Assembly (NCBI RefSeq): GCF_009831235.1
Contig: NZ_WUUL01000011.1
Location: 62,001 to 126,000, forward strand
Origin: Shimazuella alba
Lineage (GTDB): Bacteria > Bacillota > Bacilli > Thermoactinomycetales > Thermoactinomycetaceae
Length of the DNA stretch: 64,000 nt
Direction: 5' to 3'
Below the pieces are notes generated by a model. It saw only the letters and a program-made list of their open reading frames with translations, made no database searches and was not told where the DNA came from. Positions within the stretch are counted from its first letter, which is position 1, and every line of letters begins with the position of its first letter. Made by a program: the position numbers and the translations under genes. Below are positions 9,216 to 17,902 of this stretch, in pieces.

Positions 9216-9476
9216 ATGAATGAGTATCATGAAATAATTCATGTTCTCTTAGAAAGTGTAGACCGCCGCTATGAAATGTTAGAAGATCGATATAGTAGCA
9301 AGACACGAGAAATCGAAAAGAGAATGGATAAAATTGAAAATCAGTATGAAGAACAATTCTACCGATTAAACCAAGAAATCCGTTATCTACAAGAACGAAT
9401 TCATGATGTGGAAACCCAACTGTTGTTTATGCAAAACAGCGAAAATTTACCAAAGACTGATCGGAAACGATTTTAA
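9216..9476 (+). CDS. Small coiled-coil protein (86 residues)
   Basis: Unrecognised. Almost the whole length is a charged heptad-like helix (SSKTREIEKRMDKIENQYEE; NQEIRYLQERIHDVETQLLF), so it is probably an oligomeric coiled coil. The ATG at 9216 is preferred to the in-frame GTG at 9207: the AAAGG at 9202-9206 has good spacing only for the ATG. It follows the dGTPase-like gene, separated by an AT-rich gap with another GGAGG, and ends at a strong terminator, so the two may form one transcript. Confidence 0.55.
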   Translation: MNEYHEIIHVLLESVDRRYEMLEDRYSSKTREIEKRMDKIENQYEEQFYRLNQEIRYLQERIHDVETQLLFMQNSENLPKTDRKRF

Positions 9477-9491
9477 ATAGAAAGTTGGAAG

Positions 9492-9530
9492 TAATGCTTG
9501 ATCACACGATCAAGCATTATTATTTATAAT
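9492..9530 (+). terminator. Terminator after the coiled-coil gene
   Basis: TAATGCTTGATC (9492-9503) pairs perfectly with GATCAAGCATTA (9508-9519) over an ACAC loop; TTATTTATAA follows. The next 180 bases to the promoter at 9715 show no gene. Confidence 0.75.
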
Positions 9531-9714
9531 TCTAATTAGGGTACATATTCATGATAATACGAAATATTCACTCTTAGGTTCATTTATACTAAATATCCAT
9601 CCGTAAATGTGGATGATTCATAATAAATTTGTTTATACATATTGTTTTTTGTAAACCAGAAATGATAACACTATTATAAACATCTTAAATAAACAAAACT
9701 GCTTTATACGCGAT

Positions 9715-9743
9715 TTGCTCAATTGTTTGATAAGAGTTAATAT
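9715..9743 (+). promoter_or_regulatory. Promoter of the 57-residue peptide gene
   Basis: TTGCTC (9715-9720) and TAATAT (9738-9743) are spaced 17 bases apart, about 40 bases before the start at 9783. Confidence 0.45.
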
Positions 9744-9782
9744 GAAAGAAGTTCCTGTCTTCTCAATCAACCGAGGAGTGTC

Positions 9783-9956
9783 ATGAATCCGATGATCATC
9801 GGATCCCTGCTGGTCGTACTGGGAATCGGTATGGCGGTCGTTACCCATGAGAAGAAGGCGATTCTCAGAATCCCTTCCCTCATTGGAGCTTATCTCTCAA
9901 TGGGAACAGGTGCGATCCTGCTCGTCGTGAACGTCATCAAGGCGGTCTTCTTTTAG
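9783..9956 (+). CDS. G+C-rich 57-residue two-helix membrane peptide
   Basis: A short gene with its own promoter, a GAGGAG ribosome site six bases before the ATG, and a terminal hairpin. It encodes MNPMIIGSLLVVLGIGMAVV, a basic turn (THEKKAILR), then a second helix ending LLVVNVIKAVFF. By hand count 89 of 174 bases are G or C (51%), well above the neighbouring genes. I recognise no family. The two-helix topology with a basic loop is compatible with many roles, including a small membrane modulator or a holin-like peptide, none of which is supported further. Confidence 0.6.
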   Translation: MNPMIIGSLLVVLGIGMAVVTHEKKAILRIPSLIGAYLSMGTGAILLVVNVIKAVFF

Positions 9957-9975
9957 TCCGCCGCCAAGGAACATT

Positions 9976-10009
9976 CTTCGGTGCAGATCTAACAGGGTCT
10001 GTGCCGAAG
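9976..10009 (+). terminator. 12-bp hairpin without U-tract after the small membrane gene
   Basis: The arms at 9976-9987 and 9998-10009 pair over 12 positions including two G-U wobbles. What follows is TCATTTATAAG, not a U-run. Confidence 0.5.
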
Positions 10010-10129
10010 TCATTTATAAGTTATGAACTGGAGTATAGAACGTCTTAAATCAGTTAGCCGTTTGCACATCCTCAAATGCCACAAGCTCATGGCAGTCATC
10101 CCTACAAATTACTTGGTAGTACTTAATTT

Positions 10130-10315
10130 TAATGAGAACAAAGCGGGACGAGTTGCAGCTCGTGCGAGAGGACGGTTAGGTGGCAGACCTGAAAAATTAG
10201 GAAAAAAAGAGGGGAGATGATCAAAACACTTGCAGCAAATAAAACACCGATTAAAGATATTGCTGAAATGATGGAGATCTCCCGTACCACTGTTTATCGG
10301 TATCTAACAAAATAG
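10130..10315 (+). pseudogene. Remnant of a Tn3-type serine resolvase (C-terminus)
   Basis: Two adjacent reading frames together spell the end of a resolvase/invertase. AARARGRLGGRPEKL comes first, then, after a frameshift near 10215, a helix-turn-helix segment IKDIAEMMEISRTTVYRYLT followed by a stop. The catalytic N-terminal domain is missing; the upstream frame back to 10023 does not resemble a resolvase. A Tn3-type terminal repeat begins 42 bases after the stop, so this is the resolvase end of a lost element. Confidence 0.75.
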
Positions 10316-10356
10316 AAGTGGCCACTCTACATCTGGATATGTAATTAATCCCCAGA

Positions 10357-10391
10357 GTGGCCCCTCATTTTCCGAATCGGTTCCGTACCCC
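10357..10391 (-). repeat. Tn3-type terminal inverted repeat, facing left
   Basis: Read on the minus strand from 10391 the 35 bases start GGGGTACGGAACC and end GAGGGGCCAC. This has the Tn3-family layout and matches the repeat at 13883-13917 in 28 of 35 positions. The element would extend leftward and includes the resolvase remnant. Its outer edge abuts a transposase fragment of another element. Confidence 0.7.
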
Positions 10392-10844
10392 TAGCAGACA
10401 CAGAGTCCATTCTAAAGCAATTCTCAAAAAACACCTCCCATCCCACCTATAAAGCCTTACAGGAGTTGGGGAAGGTTTTGAAAACGATTTTTTTATGCGA
10501 ATACCTACATCTCGAAGAAGTGCGTATTGAAGTCCTTGCTGGACTAAATGTGGTGGAAAACTGGCATTCAGGCAGTGACTTTATCTTTTATGGAGAAGGG
10601 GGAGAAATCCAAAAAAATCAACCTCAGGAGCAGGAAATTGCCATCATCAGCCTCCACTTACTGCAAAATTGCTTGGTCTATATCAATACGCTCAAAATCC
10701 AACATGTATTGCAAGAAAAAGAATGGGTGGATCAGATGACGGCAGAAGACTACCAAGCACTTCACTCCTCTTATTTACAACCATATTGATCAATACGGTG
10801 AATTCCGTATGGATCTCGATCAGCGATTAGCTTTATTGGCCTAA
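10391..10844 (+). pseudogene. Tn3-family transposase fragment (C-terminal ~150 residues)
   Basis: The frame reads LADTESILKQFSKN, then FLCEYLHLEEVRIEV, GLNVVENWHSG, FIFYGEGGEIQ and LHLLQNCLVYINTL, the conserved end of Tn3 TnpA that contains the third catalytic acidic residue (the Glu in VVENW). One extra base near 10760 shifts the frame; the ending continues as TPLIYNHIDQYGEFRMDLDQ to a stop at 10842. The 5' part is missing where the terminal repeat at 10357-10391 begins, as if a second element inserted into this gene. Confidence 0.85.
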
Positions 10845-10867
10845 TAAAATGAACCGTTCCTTTTTGG

Positions 10868-10902
10868 TTGGTTCATTTTCCATTATATGGTTACGTTACC
10901 CC
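10868..10902 (-). repeat. Terminal repeat of the 10391-10844 transposase element, facing left
   Basis: Read from 10902 on the minus strand it begins GGGGTAACGTAACC and contains GGAAAATGA, the layout of a Tn3-family end. It lies about 25 bases after the transposase stop, the expected position. Its inner part also forms a hairpin (AAAATGAACC with GGTTCATTTT, about 10846-10880) that could terminate transcription. Confidence 0.55.
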
Positions 10903-11348
10903 TCAGTCGCCGGATGCTGGTTCTACGATACCAATCTGACAGGATATTTTCTGGTATCACGAGGTTTTGCTCCATTAATGGTGCAGCAAGGCCAAGGACA
11001 CATCATCAATATTTCTGTGAATTATGAAACAATGAAACGTAGAGGATTTATTCCTTATGGCCCATCCCGAGCGGCAACTGGATCGTTATCAATAATTATG
11101 GCCGAAGATCTAAAACCTTATGGCATCACCGTAGATCAGCTCCTGCCTGGAAGCATTACAGAGACAGGAATGATTCCAGATCAAGAAGAAATCAGAGCTG
11201 AAATTACGCGAAACAGATGAATGTACTCGATCCTTCGATTATGGCGAAGCCAGTCATTTTCCTTTGTTCCGATGATGCACAAGGAATTACCGGCGAGCGT
11301 ATCGTGGCCGTCGATTTTGATGACTGGATTCAAGCCAGAAGTTCATAG
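10903..11348 (+). pseudogene. Short-chain dehydrogenase/reductase fragment
   Basis: Starting exactly at the outer edge of the Tn3 end, the frame reads FYDTNLTGYFLVSRGFAPLM, then GHIINISVNYETMK, then a catalytic-region segment IPYGPSRAATGSLS. Here the usual YxxxK appears as YGPSR, so the catalytic Lys is replaced. A frameshift near 11215 moves the rest (KPVIFLCSDDAQGITGERI) into another frame, ending at a stop at 11346. The NAD-binding N-terminal half is lost. It is a transposon-interrupted, decayed SDR gene. Confidence 0.75.
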
Positions 11349-11445
11349 ATCGAGCTCTTTTCTTAAATAACAGCAGACTCAATTTTCTTAGTACAGTCAA
11401 CAATATGGTGCTATCACCAAAAAATACAAAGGATCATACCAATTA

Positions 11446-11484
11446 GGGGTAGCGGGGAGATACGTGTAAAAATAGGACATAACC
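11446..11484 (+). repeat. Candidate Tn3-type end, facing right
   Basis: The 39 bases begin GGGGTAGCGGGGAG and lie about 60 bases beyond the stop of the minus-strand transposase fragment at 11543, where a terminal repeat would be expected. No matching partner was found, so this is a guess by position and opening bases. A hairpin AGCCCAAC/GTTGGGCT lies between (11510-11530). Confidence 0.35.
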
Positions 11485-11542
11485 AAGGAATATTTACCAA
11501 TGAACGCAGAAAGCCCAACAACCGTTGGGCTAACGCATTTTG

Positions 11543-11960
11543 TTAACCTGTGAAATCCAGTGCACCTTCAAAAGGCTGTGGAGACTGCCCCAAATCAATG
11601 ATGTAATCTCCAAATCGTTTAATATGACTTGTCAAGTAAGGACTTATGAATCGAACATCTTCCGAATCGAACAAATAACCCTCTCTATTTAAATCTCTCA
11701 GAATGTCATATCCACAACGTTTTGAAAAATCACAGCATTGCTGACAAGTTCATTATACTTGATGACTCTTTCTTGCTGCTCCGGATCGTTATCTGAAATA
11801 TTTCCATCGCCTCCAAAACATAGCCACCCAGAAAAACCATGAAACGCCTCTACTTTGTTGGTCTCGCTTGTAATTTGTTGTCGTAGCTCCATATCTGTAA
11901 TATATCGAAGTAAAAAGAGGGTACAAATTGGGTGTTTTTGCCCAGCGCCTCGAAAAGGTG
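11543..11960 (-). pseudogene. Second Tn3 transposase C-terminal fragment
   Basis: On the minus strand the frame gives TLFLLRYITD, then SETNKVEAFHGFSGWLCFGG, then ERVIKYNELVSNAVIFQNVV, the TnpA C-terminal catalytic region. After a frameshift at about 11700 it continues FISPYLTSHIKRFGDYIIDL to a stop at 11543-11545. A further frame disruption lies near 11925. It differs in sequence from both neighbouring transposase remnants and so comes from a separate element. Confidence 0.8.
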
Positions 11961-12110
11961 GAATATTGAATTTTCAGATATTTTCGGGATTCCTATCACT
12001 CATACTCCATGGAAAAAGGGATAAGGAATACGTCACAAAAAAATCAGTGCAGTACTCCTTATTTTTTTACTTCATTTCAGATATTACCTTAGACTGTGCT
12101 AATTCCTGTA

Positions 12111-13870
12111 TCATTTCTCCATGTTTATGGACTCTTGTTGGGTATTAAATTCATATCGTCCATATAAGTTAACATGTTGCCATGCGACAGGGGATATTTG
12201 TTTTATCATATCTGCACCCTGACCATTCATTTCTCTATATGTCAACATATTAGATAAAATGCAAGACTTGTAGTAAATAATGCAATTAGCCAATAGTCGA
12301 CTGCATTCACCCCATATATGTTGATCATTTTCATTTTTGAAGCGTAACTTACCAAAGTTGGCATAGGATACTGCCTTACGGAGCTTATGAATACTTTCTC
12401 CTCGGTTCAATGCTTTTTGTACGTTGCGCGTAAAGGTGGAGAATCAATATAATTTAGAAGATATAGACTCCTTATGATGTTATCATACCCCCATAAAGCA
12501 CGTTTCGTTTTGTTTTTTCGAGCATAGGAGTTTAACTTGCCAACGATAATGCTTTGAGTAGTGGTTTTAACAGCCAGAGATAACATGATTCGTTCAATAT
12601 TTTCCCATTCTTCTATGATCAATTTTGTATTAATCTTTCGGATTGGCTTAATTAAATTATCCCATATTGGGTTGGGTGTTTAAATCCATAGAGATCATCA
12701 CTAACCTTGCCATGAATATCTTTTAACGAGGTGCAAACTGGTAACCAAAGAAATGAAGAATAGCGAAGTTTACCTCATTGGTTCCGTGTGTATCAGTAGA
12801 ATGCACGCTGGGCTGAATTTCCGTTGTGTTATTATAGAGAATGTCAAATATATAATGACTTTCATGCTCATTGGATCCAATGATCCGAGTATTAACAGAA
12901 ACATGATTCGCTACCATCGTATAAGAGACAATTCCTTTTCCCAAACCAAAGTATTTAGGGGAATGACGAGAATGAATGGTATTAATTTTGGTCTCCACTT
13001 TCTGTCCATCACTACTGGAGTGAATCGTTTCACCGATATCATAATGCTTAAAGATGGGTAACTTAGATGTTGCATTACTGATACAATCACTCGCTTTTTT
13101 TAACGTTTCCAGACGAATAAAGTTATCTGACGTAGAAGCGAGCAAGGGATAAGGAATATCAGATATTTCCCTCATTCTGCTGAGCCCCATATTGGTTCCC
13201 CAAGCGATCAAACATGCGATGAGGATGCGATTATCTTTATTTTGTTTGGCATAACGTCCTAAGATGTGTTCAAACGAATCCAAGAATGGACAGTGTTGAT
13301 GGACAAAGTGCAGGACACTTCTAATGTCTATTTGTTTTAATGAGTCATAAAAAGAATGGTTAATAGACTCTGCATCCCTAGTATAAGGTAATGTCCAACT
13401 GGTGTGTTGACCCCTTTTTTGATTTGGAGATGTTCATTTTTACCAGATGATATATTTTCGTTTACCTCAGCAATTCGACTTTCCAATTTCTCCTCCAGCT
13501 CAGCCAAGTGACTATGAATAGATTGATTGAAATTAGTCAAACCCATATCGGCTATAAATGTTTCTTTCTGTTGCCATTGTTGATTCGTGATTAAATCGTC
13601 CTCAAAACTACAAAATCGGATGCTATCTCGGCAAAAAATATCCCCTGCTTCTATGCGATGACGTAACAGACGATAGATCAAAAATTCATATCGATCTACT
13701 AAGATTTTTTTTCGTTTGTGAATATAACGTTTTGTACGATTAGGTATAAAGCGATCTGGTAAGTCATCCGAATCAATTTTTGATAACGGTTTATTTTGAT
13801 GAAATGCATCTTTCAAAAAATGAACAGCTTCGATTAATGGATCATGGAGAGAAGCCGCATTAAAGCGCTT
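12111..13870 (-). pseudogene. Decayed Tn3-family transposase, N-terminus missing
   Basis: Successive minus-strand frames follow one TnpA: KDAFHQNKPLSKIDSDDLPD (13.8 kb), HSHLAELEEKLESRIAEVNE, then MDSFEHILGRYAKQNKDN, HYDIGETIHSSSDGQKVE (first catalytic Asp) and PSVHSTDTHGTNEVNFAILH (second Asp). Then come the C-terminal pieces ALWGYDNIIRSLYLLNYI and FGKLRFKNENDQHIWGECSR. About 580 residues of the usual ~980 remain, broken by at least four frameshifts or stops near 13330, 12720, 12620 and 12410. The missing N-terminal third ends where the terminal repeat at 13883-13917 begins. Confidence 0.85.
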
Positions 13871-13882
13871 CCCGACCTTTTT

Positions 13883-13917
13883 GGGGTATGTGAACGATTC
13901 GAGGAATGAGGGGCCAC
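13883..13917 (+). repeat. Tn3-type terminal inverted repeat, facing right
   Basis: The 35 bases begin GGGGTATGTGAACG and end GAGGGGCCAC, matching the repeat at 10357-10391 at 28 of 35 positions in opposite orientation. Its element would extend rightward, but only about 30 bases remain before the next transposon end at 13948. Confidence 0.65.
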
Positions 13918-13947
13918 ATCTGAAAATTTTTCCAAATTAGTATAGTA

Positions 13948-13982
13948 GGTGTACGGCAAGAATTACTTCTTTTTTGGGCCTC
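13948..13982 (+). repeat. Left terminal inverted repeat of the transposon
   Basis: It begins GGTGTACGGCAAG and ends TTTTTTGGGCCTC. Against the right end it differs at positions 3, 8 and 34. Confidence 0.85.
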
Positions 13983-13986
13983 TTAT

Positions 13987-14023
13987 AAAAAACGTTCATC
14001 AAAAGTGAATGAACGTTTTTTTA
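13987..14023. terminator. Bidirectional terminator inside the transposon
   Basis: AACGTTCAT (13991-13999) and ATGAACGTT (14009-14017) pair, flanked by A- and T-runs that extend the stem and serve as U-tracts on both strands. It ends the oxidoreductase-merR transcript. Confidence 0.75.
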
Positions 14024-14075
14024 TAATCTATTCTTACTATCATGACTCATATGAAACAGGCAGGGTATATTCCGT

Positions 14076-14501
14076 TTAAACTTCCTTCGTCGATTTGCAA
14101 GTCTGTTCATCTAGCATAGTAGAATAAATAGCTTTTTTCTCATGTGCAAGAGCCTTCACATTTTCCAATTGATCAATTTGTAGCTTTAGTAAATCAATAT
14201 GCTTATCTAATATTTCAATTCGTTTGTGTAAAGTACCCTCCATATCTTTTATTTCTTGGTTGTCATCGGTTAAGAGACAACCATCTTCAGCAAACAATGC
14301 GATATCCTTTAACTTCATTCCTGTTTGTTTTAATCCATAAATAAAACGGATAAAGCGAAGATCTTGCTCATCATAGCGCCTAACTCCATTTAGTTTGTCA
14401 TTCAAACGAGTAGGATTAGGCAAAATACCAATTTTTTCGTAATATCGAAGTGTGTATGCTGTAATACCCGTTAATTTAGATATCTCACTTATCGAGTACA
14501 T
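14076..14501 (-). CDS. MerR-family transcriptional regulator
   Basis: A DNA-binding activator/repressor of 141 residues. The N-terminal winged-helix domain reads MYSISEISKLTGITAYTLRY, then YEKIGILPNPTRL and GVRRYDEQDLRFIRFI. A long dimerisation helix follows from about residue 85 (HKRIEILDKHIDLLKLQIDQ). Layout and length resemble the AdhR/NmlR branch, but whether its Cys in AEDGCLLT corresponds to the redox-sensing Cys of that branch cannot be judged. AGAGGAG lies upstream of the start. It follows the oxidoreductase gene by 17 bases on the same strand, so it is probably the second gene of an operon it controls through the operator at 15578-15593. Confidence 0.9.
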   Translation of the reverse strand: MYSISEISKLTGITAYTLRYYEKIGILPNPTRLNDKLNGVRRYDEQDLRFIRFIYGLKQTGMKLKDIALFAEDGCLLTDDNQEIKDMEGTLHKRIEILDKHIDLLKLQIDQLENVKALAHEKKAIYSTMLDEQTCKSTKEV

Positions 14502-14518
14502 AGAAGTTTATACTCCTC

Positions 14519-15529
14519 TCACTCATTAATGAGAACAACCTTTCCGATAGATAAAGATTTTTCAAGTAGTTCTTGCGCTTGAGCTGCTTCCTGTAATGGA
14601 ATACGATGAGAAATCAATGGATTGATTTTTCCTTTCTCTAATAAGGAGAGAAGGAACTGAACGTCTTCTCGAAACCAATCCAATTTTTCTTTTTTTAAAG
14701 AAGATATAATGTAAAGGTATACAGGATTTCCATTTACTGTGGTTTGTTTATTCGCTAGATTTTCCCAATCCTTCGCCCAATCTTCTGGACTTCCCTCCTC
14801 AAGAATCGACGTATATCCATAACCGATGAACCGACCGTTTTTACTTAAGGTCTGTAAGGAACGCTCGTAGTTCCGTCCGCCTATCGGATCAAATACCGCA
14901 TCCATCCCTTCGGGAGCGTGAAGGCGGAGAACCTCTACAAAATCTTCGTTTCGATAATCAATCGGCATGGCACCATATTGGGAAACAATGGAGTGTTTAG
15001 CCAAGGAAGCCGTTCCGTACATTTCCAATTTTGCAAGCTTTCCAAGCTCAAGTAATGCTGTACCAACTCCTCCACTTGCCCCATGAATAAGAATACGTTC
15101 TCCCTCAGAAACCTTGGCAATGCGGTGAAGCATTTGATAAGCTGTTACATAGTTTAGGATGACAGCAACTCCTGATACAACATCGATAGTCGCAGAAATT
15201 TTAACCAGTTCATCGTCCTTTGGATACACATAACTAGCATAACCACCTGTCCCGTTAAAAAAAACGGCTACCTTATCTCCCAACGAATATTTTTGCATGC
15301 CTTCTCCCACTTCGTCAACAATTCCAATCGCGTCATATCCTGGTGTAAATGGAGGTATAGGAGATAATGGGTACTTCCCCTCCCTCCTCATAATATCTGC
15401 AAGCGCAACTCCTGAGCTCTGGACTTTTACGCGAACTTCTCCTTTTTCAGGTTTACGAAGAGGTTCCTCTATCATATCGATCACTTCTGGTCCTCCGTAT
15501 CGAGTTACAATCACACGTGTGTTTAACAT
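14519..15529 (-). CDS. Zinc-independent MDR-family quinone oxidoreductase-like protein
   Basis: A medium-chain dehydrogenase/reductase of 336 residues, related to NADPH:quinone oxidoreductases. The GroES-like N-terminal domain includes PPFTPGYDAIGIVDEVGEGM. The Rossmann domain carries the nucleotide loop ILIHGASGGVGTALLELGKL (near residues 145-165). The zinc-ligand residues of alcohol dehydrogenases are not evident. It is the first gene after the MerR-type promoter, and merR follows. The arrangement resembles aldehyde- or electrophile-responsive modules in Bacillus, so detoxification of reactive carbonyls or quinones is a reasonable inference. It is intact and is the probable cargo of the transposon. 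Confidence 0.88.
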   Translation of the reverse strand: MLNTRVIVTRYGGPEVIDMIEEPLRKPEKGEVRVKVQSSGVALADIMRREGKYPLSPIPPFTPGYDAIGIVDEVGEGMQKYSLGDKVAVFFNGTGGYASYVYPKDDELVKISATIDVVSGVAVILNYVTAYQMLHRIAKVSEGERILIHGASGGVGTALLELGKLAKLEMYGTASLAKHSIVSQYGAMPIDYRNEDFVEVLRLHAPEGMDAVFDPIGGRNYERSLQTLSKNGRFIGYGYTSILEEGSPEDWAKDWENLANKQTTVNGNPVYLYIISSLKKEKLDWFREDVQFLLSLLEKGKINPLISHRIPLQEAAQAQELLEKSLSIGKVVLINE

Positions 15530-15567
15530 GATTTCTCACCTCTATAAAAAGAATCGAATGTGTCTGT

Positions 15568-15598
15568 ATTATATTTGTTAGAGTAAACTCTAAGTCAA
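15568..15598 (-). promoter_or_regulatory. MerR-type promoter with operator in a 19-bp spacer
   Basis: On the minus strand -35 TTGACT (15598-15593) and -10 TATAAT (15573-15568) are separated by 19 bases, the over-long spacing typical of MerR-activated promoters. The spacer contains a perfect dyad TTAGAG-TTTA-CTCTAA (15578-15593). From memory it resembles the CTTAAAG-N4-CTTTAAG box of Bacillus AdhR. It drives the oxidoreductase and merR. Confidence 0.8.
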
Positions 15599-15699
15599 GC
15601 GGTTTGATTTACGTTCGTTACATAAAAGAGTATGGTAGAAATCATTTCTTTTAATTCGTCGTTTGTAAAGGTATACGAAACGAGTAACAAGCGCTAATA

Positions 15700-17808
15700 G
15701 TCAAGCAGAAAAGTCCCTTAAGGATTTGAAAGAAAAGAGAGAAAAACAAACAGATGGCCTAGTTACCGTTCTGCGTGATACAGTGGTCGCTTTCCAATCT
15801 GAAGGATCAGCAGAACAGCGGTTAAAAGGATTGGAGAAAATGCTCGATGGGAATCGTGGTCAGCGTATTTTAGAAAATTGTGAAGATCATTTAGCATATT
15901 CGAGGAACAACTATTTCTCTTTCGTATGGAAACACTTGAAGAGTAGTCGGTCTGGGTTAATCAAGATGCTAGAATCGCTTGACCTGAAATCAACCAATCA
16001 AAACAAAGGATTAGAACAAGCTATTACGTTTCTGTTAGAGAATAAAAATAAAAAATCGGATTGGATTCCGATCACTTACTTACATAAGAAAAGCAATAGT
16101 GTAGACGATTGGGAGTGGATTCATTTAGTTGATCTTTCTTGGGTTCCAGACGGGTGGTGGTGATGGATTAGTTCTCATCATCAAAGAAACATATATCCCA
16201 AGAAAATTAATCGCCGCCATTTTGAAGCTTGTGTATTCTCTCAGGTCTGGAATGAATTATAGTCAGGAGATCTCTGTATTGAAGGGAGTGAAAAATACGC
16301 AGATTACCGAAAACAGTTAATCTCTTGGGAGGAGTATCGAGAAAATGTGCATACTTTCTGCGAACAAGCAGGGCTTCCTACAACTGCTCAGGCGTTTAAG
16401 GAACAGGTTTATAAGCAATTGGAGCAGGTAGCACGAAAAGTGGATGCTTCTCTTTCTAAAAATAAAGCTGTCACGATCCGTAATGGTGAACCATTTATTA
16501 CAAAAGTGAAAAAGAAAAAAGCATCTCCGCTTTTGAAAGCGATTCGAAAACGAATTGAAGAAAAGATGGTACCCATCAATGTGTTAGACTTGTTGGCGGA
16601 CACCGAATATTGGTTAAACTGGACCCGCTTTTTTGGTCCAATATCTGGTCATGACGCAAAAATAGACAACCCATCTGAACGTTATATCACAACAGCTTTC
16701 TGCTATGGATGTAACTTAGGATCAACGCAAACCGCTCGATCTCTGGGTAATATAGATCGAAAACATATTTCTTGGATAAATGAAAGACATATCACCAAGG
16801 AAAATATTCAAAAAGCAATTGAATGGATCATTAACGCTTATAACAAATTCCATTTGCCTAAGTATTGGGGATCGGGAGCCAGTGCGTCCGCTGACGGAAC
16901 AAAATGGGATTTGTATGAACAAAACCTCCTGTCTGAAAATCATATCCGCTACGGGGGATATGGAGGGCTTGGTTACTATCATGTTTTAGATACCTATATT
17001 GCTTTATTTAGTCACTTTATTCCTTGTGGAGTGTGGAAAGGAGTTTACATTCTAGATATCTTGATGAAGAATCAATCGGATATTCAACCGGATACTCTCC
17101 ATTCTGATACACAAGGACAGAACGCACCTGTATTTGGATTAGCTTTGCCTCGTATCCGAAATTGGAAAAATTTAAAATGTGCTACACCCAAGTAAACAAT
17201 CTGCTTATCTGCACATTGATGAGTTATTCTCTGGTTCTATCGATTGGAAACTGATCGAAGATCATTATGAAGATTTGTTACGGGTGGCCATGTCAATTAA
17301 ATCAGGACGCATTCATCCCTCCACCATCCTGAACAAGTTAAGTACATATAGCAAGAAAAATAAATTGTATCAAGCATTTCGCGAATTAGGCTGTGCGATT
17401 CGTACCTTGTTTTTATTATATTATTTATCGGATGAAGAATTGCGAAGCACTATTCAAGCGGCTACCAATAAAAGTGAGTCCTTTAATGGATTTATCAAAT
17501 GGTTATTCTTTGGTGGAGAAGGGATCATCGCGGAGAACAATCGTCAGAGACAAAGAAAAATGATTAAGTATAACCACTTAGTTGCAAACTGTTTAATTTT
17601 CTATAATGTCTTCCAACTCACTCATATTCTTCATGAATACATGCAAGAAGGAAATTCATTGGACGAAGAAGTGTTGTCTGATCTAAGCCCCTATCTTACC
17701 TTTCATGTAAATCGTTTTGGAAAGTATCATTTGGACTCGGATCGTCGTCCTTCGAATCTTCAATTTGATATCTCTGTATCTCCTTCTCAACTAAAATCTG
17801 CTATTTGA
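15700..17808 (+). pseudogene. Broken Tn3-family transposase of the 13948-17891 element
   Basis: The frames in order read EKSLKDLKEKREKQTDGLV, then WKHLKSSRSGLIKMLESLDL, WEEYRENVHTFCEQAGLP, SASADGTKWDLYEQN (first catalytic Asp), LHSDTQGQNAPVFGLALP (second Asp) and NKSESFNGFIKWLFFGGEG (catalytic Glu), ending DSDRRPSNLQFD. The first 250-300 residues of TnpA are missing. There are frameshifts near 16140 and 17185 and an in-frame TAG near 16258 (VWNEL-stop-SGDLCIEGS). It is inactive as read. It ends about 50 bases inside the right terminal repeat, as expected for this family. Confidence 0.88.
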
Positions 17809-17816
17809 AACCTGAG

Positions 17817-17853
17817 CAAGAGAGTATTTATGAACTTTATACTCTCTTGTTTC
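17817..17853 (+). terminator. Terminator after the transposase remnant
   Basis: CAAGAGAGTAT (17817-17827) pairs with ATACTCTCTTG (17839-17849), followed by TTTCT. Confidence 0.65.
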
Positions 17854-17856
17854 TAT

Positions 17857-17891
17857 GTGGCCCAAAAAAGAAGTAATTCTTGCTGTACCCC
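17857..17891 (-). repeat. Right terminal inverted repeat of the transposon
   Basis: Read on the minus strand it begins GGGGTACAGCAAG and ends TTTTTTGGGCCAC, the partner of 13948-13982. Confidence 0.85.
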
Positions 17892-17902
17892 GCGAGGTCA
17901 AA

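Larger units (their letters stand above)
13948..17891. mobile_element. Tn3-type transposon carrying a MerR regulator and an oxidoreductase
   Basis: Two 35-bp terminal inverted repeats (13948-13982 and 17857-17891) agree at 32 of 35 positions and enclose 3.94 kb. Contents from left to right are a bidirectional terminator, a merR-type gene and a zinc-independent alcohol dehydrogenase/quinone reductase-like gene (both minus), a MerR-type promoter, and a truncated, frameshifted transposase (plus). There is no resolvase. The 5-bp flanks (TAGTA left, GCGAG right) are not duplicates, so no target-site duplication is visible. The right end lies 11 bases after the stop of a sensor kinase gene, which stays intact. 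With tnpA broken the element could move only if a transposase is supplied in trans. Confidence 0.85.

Noticed and set aside
9977-10008. Hairpin after the 57-residue gene considered as an integron attC site
   Set aside because: Only one half-site-like motif (ATCTAAC) is seen and it lies in the loop; no core-site pair or integrase is present.
11990-12060. Possible Tn3 end near 12014 beside the large transposase remnant
   Set aside because: It lacks the GGGG start and no partner sequence was found.
12753-13061. Plus-strand open frame of 102 codons
   Set aside because: It is the antisense shadow of the decayed transposase, whose minus-strand frame has the catalytic motifs.
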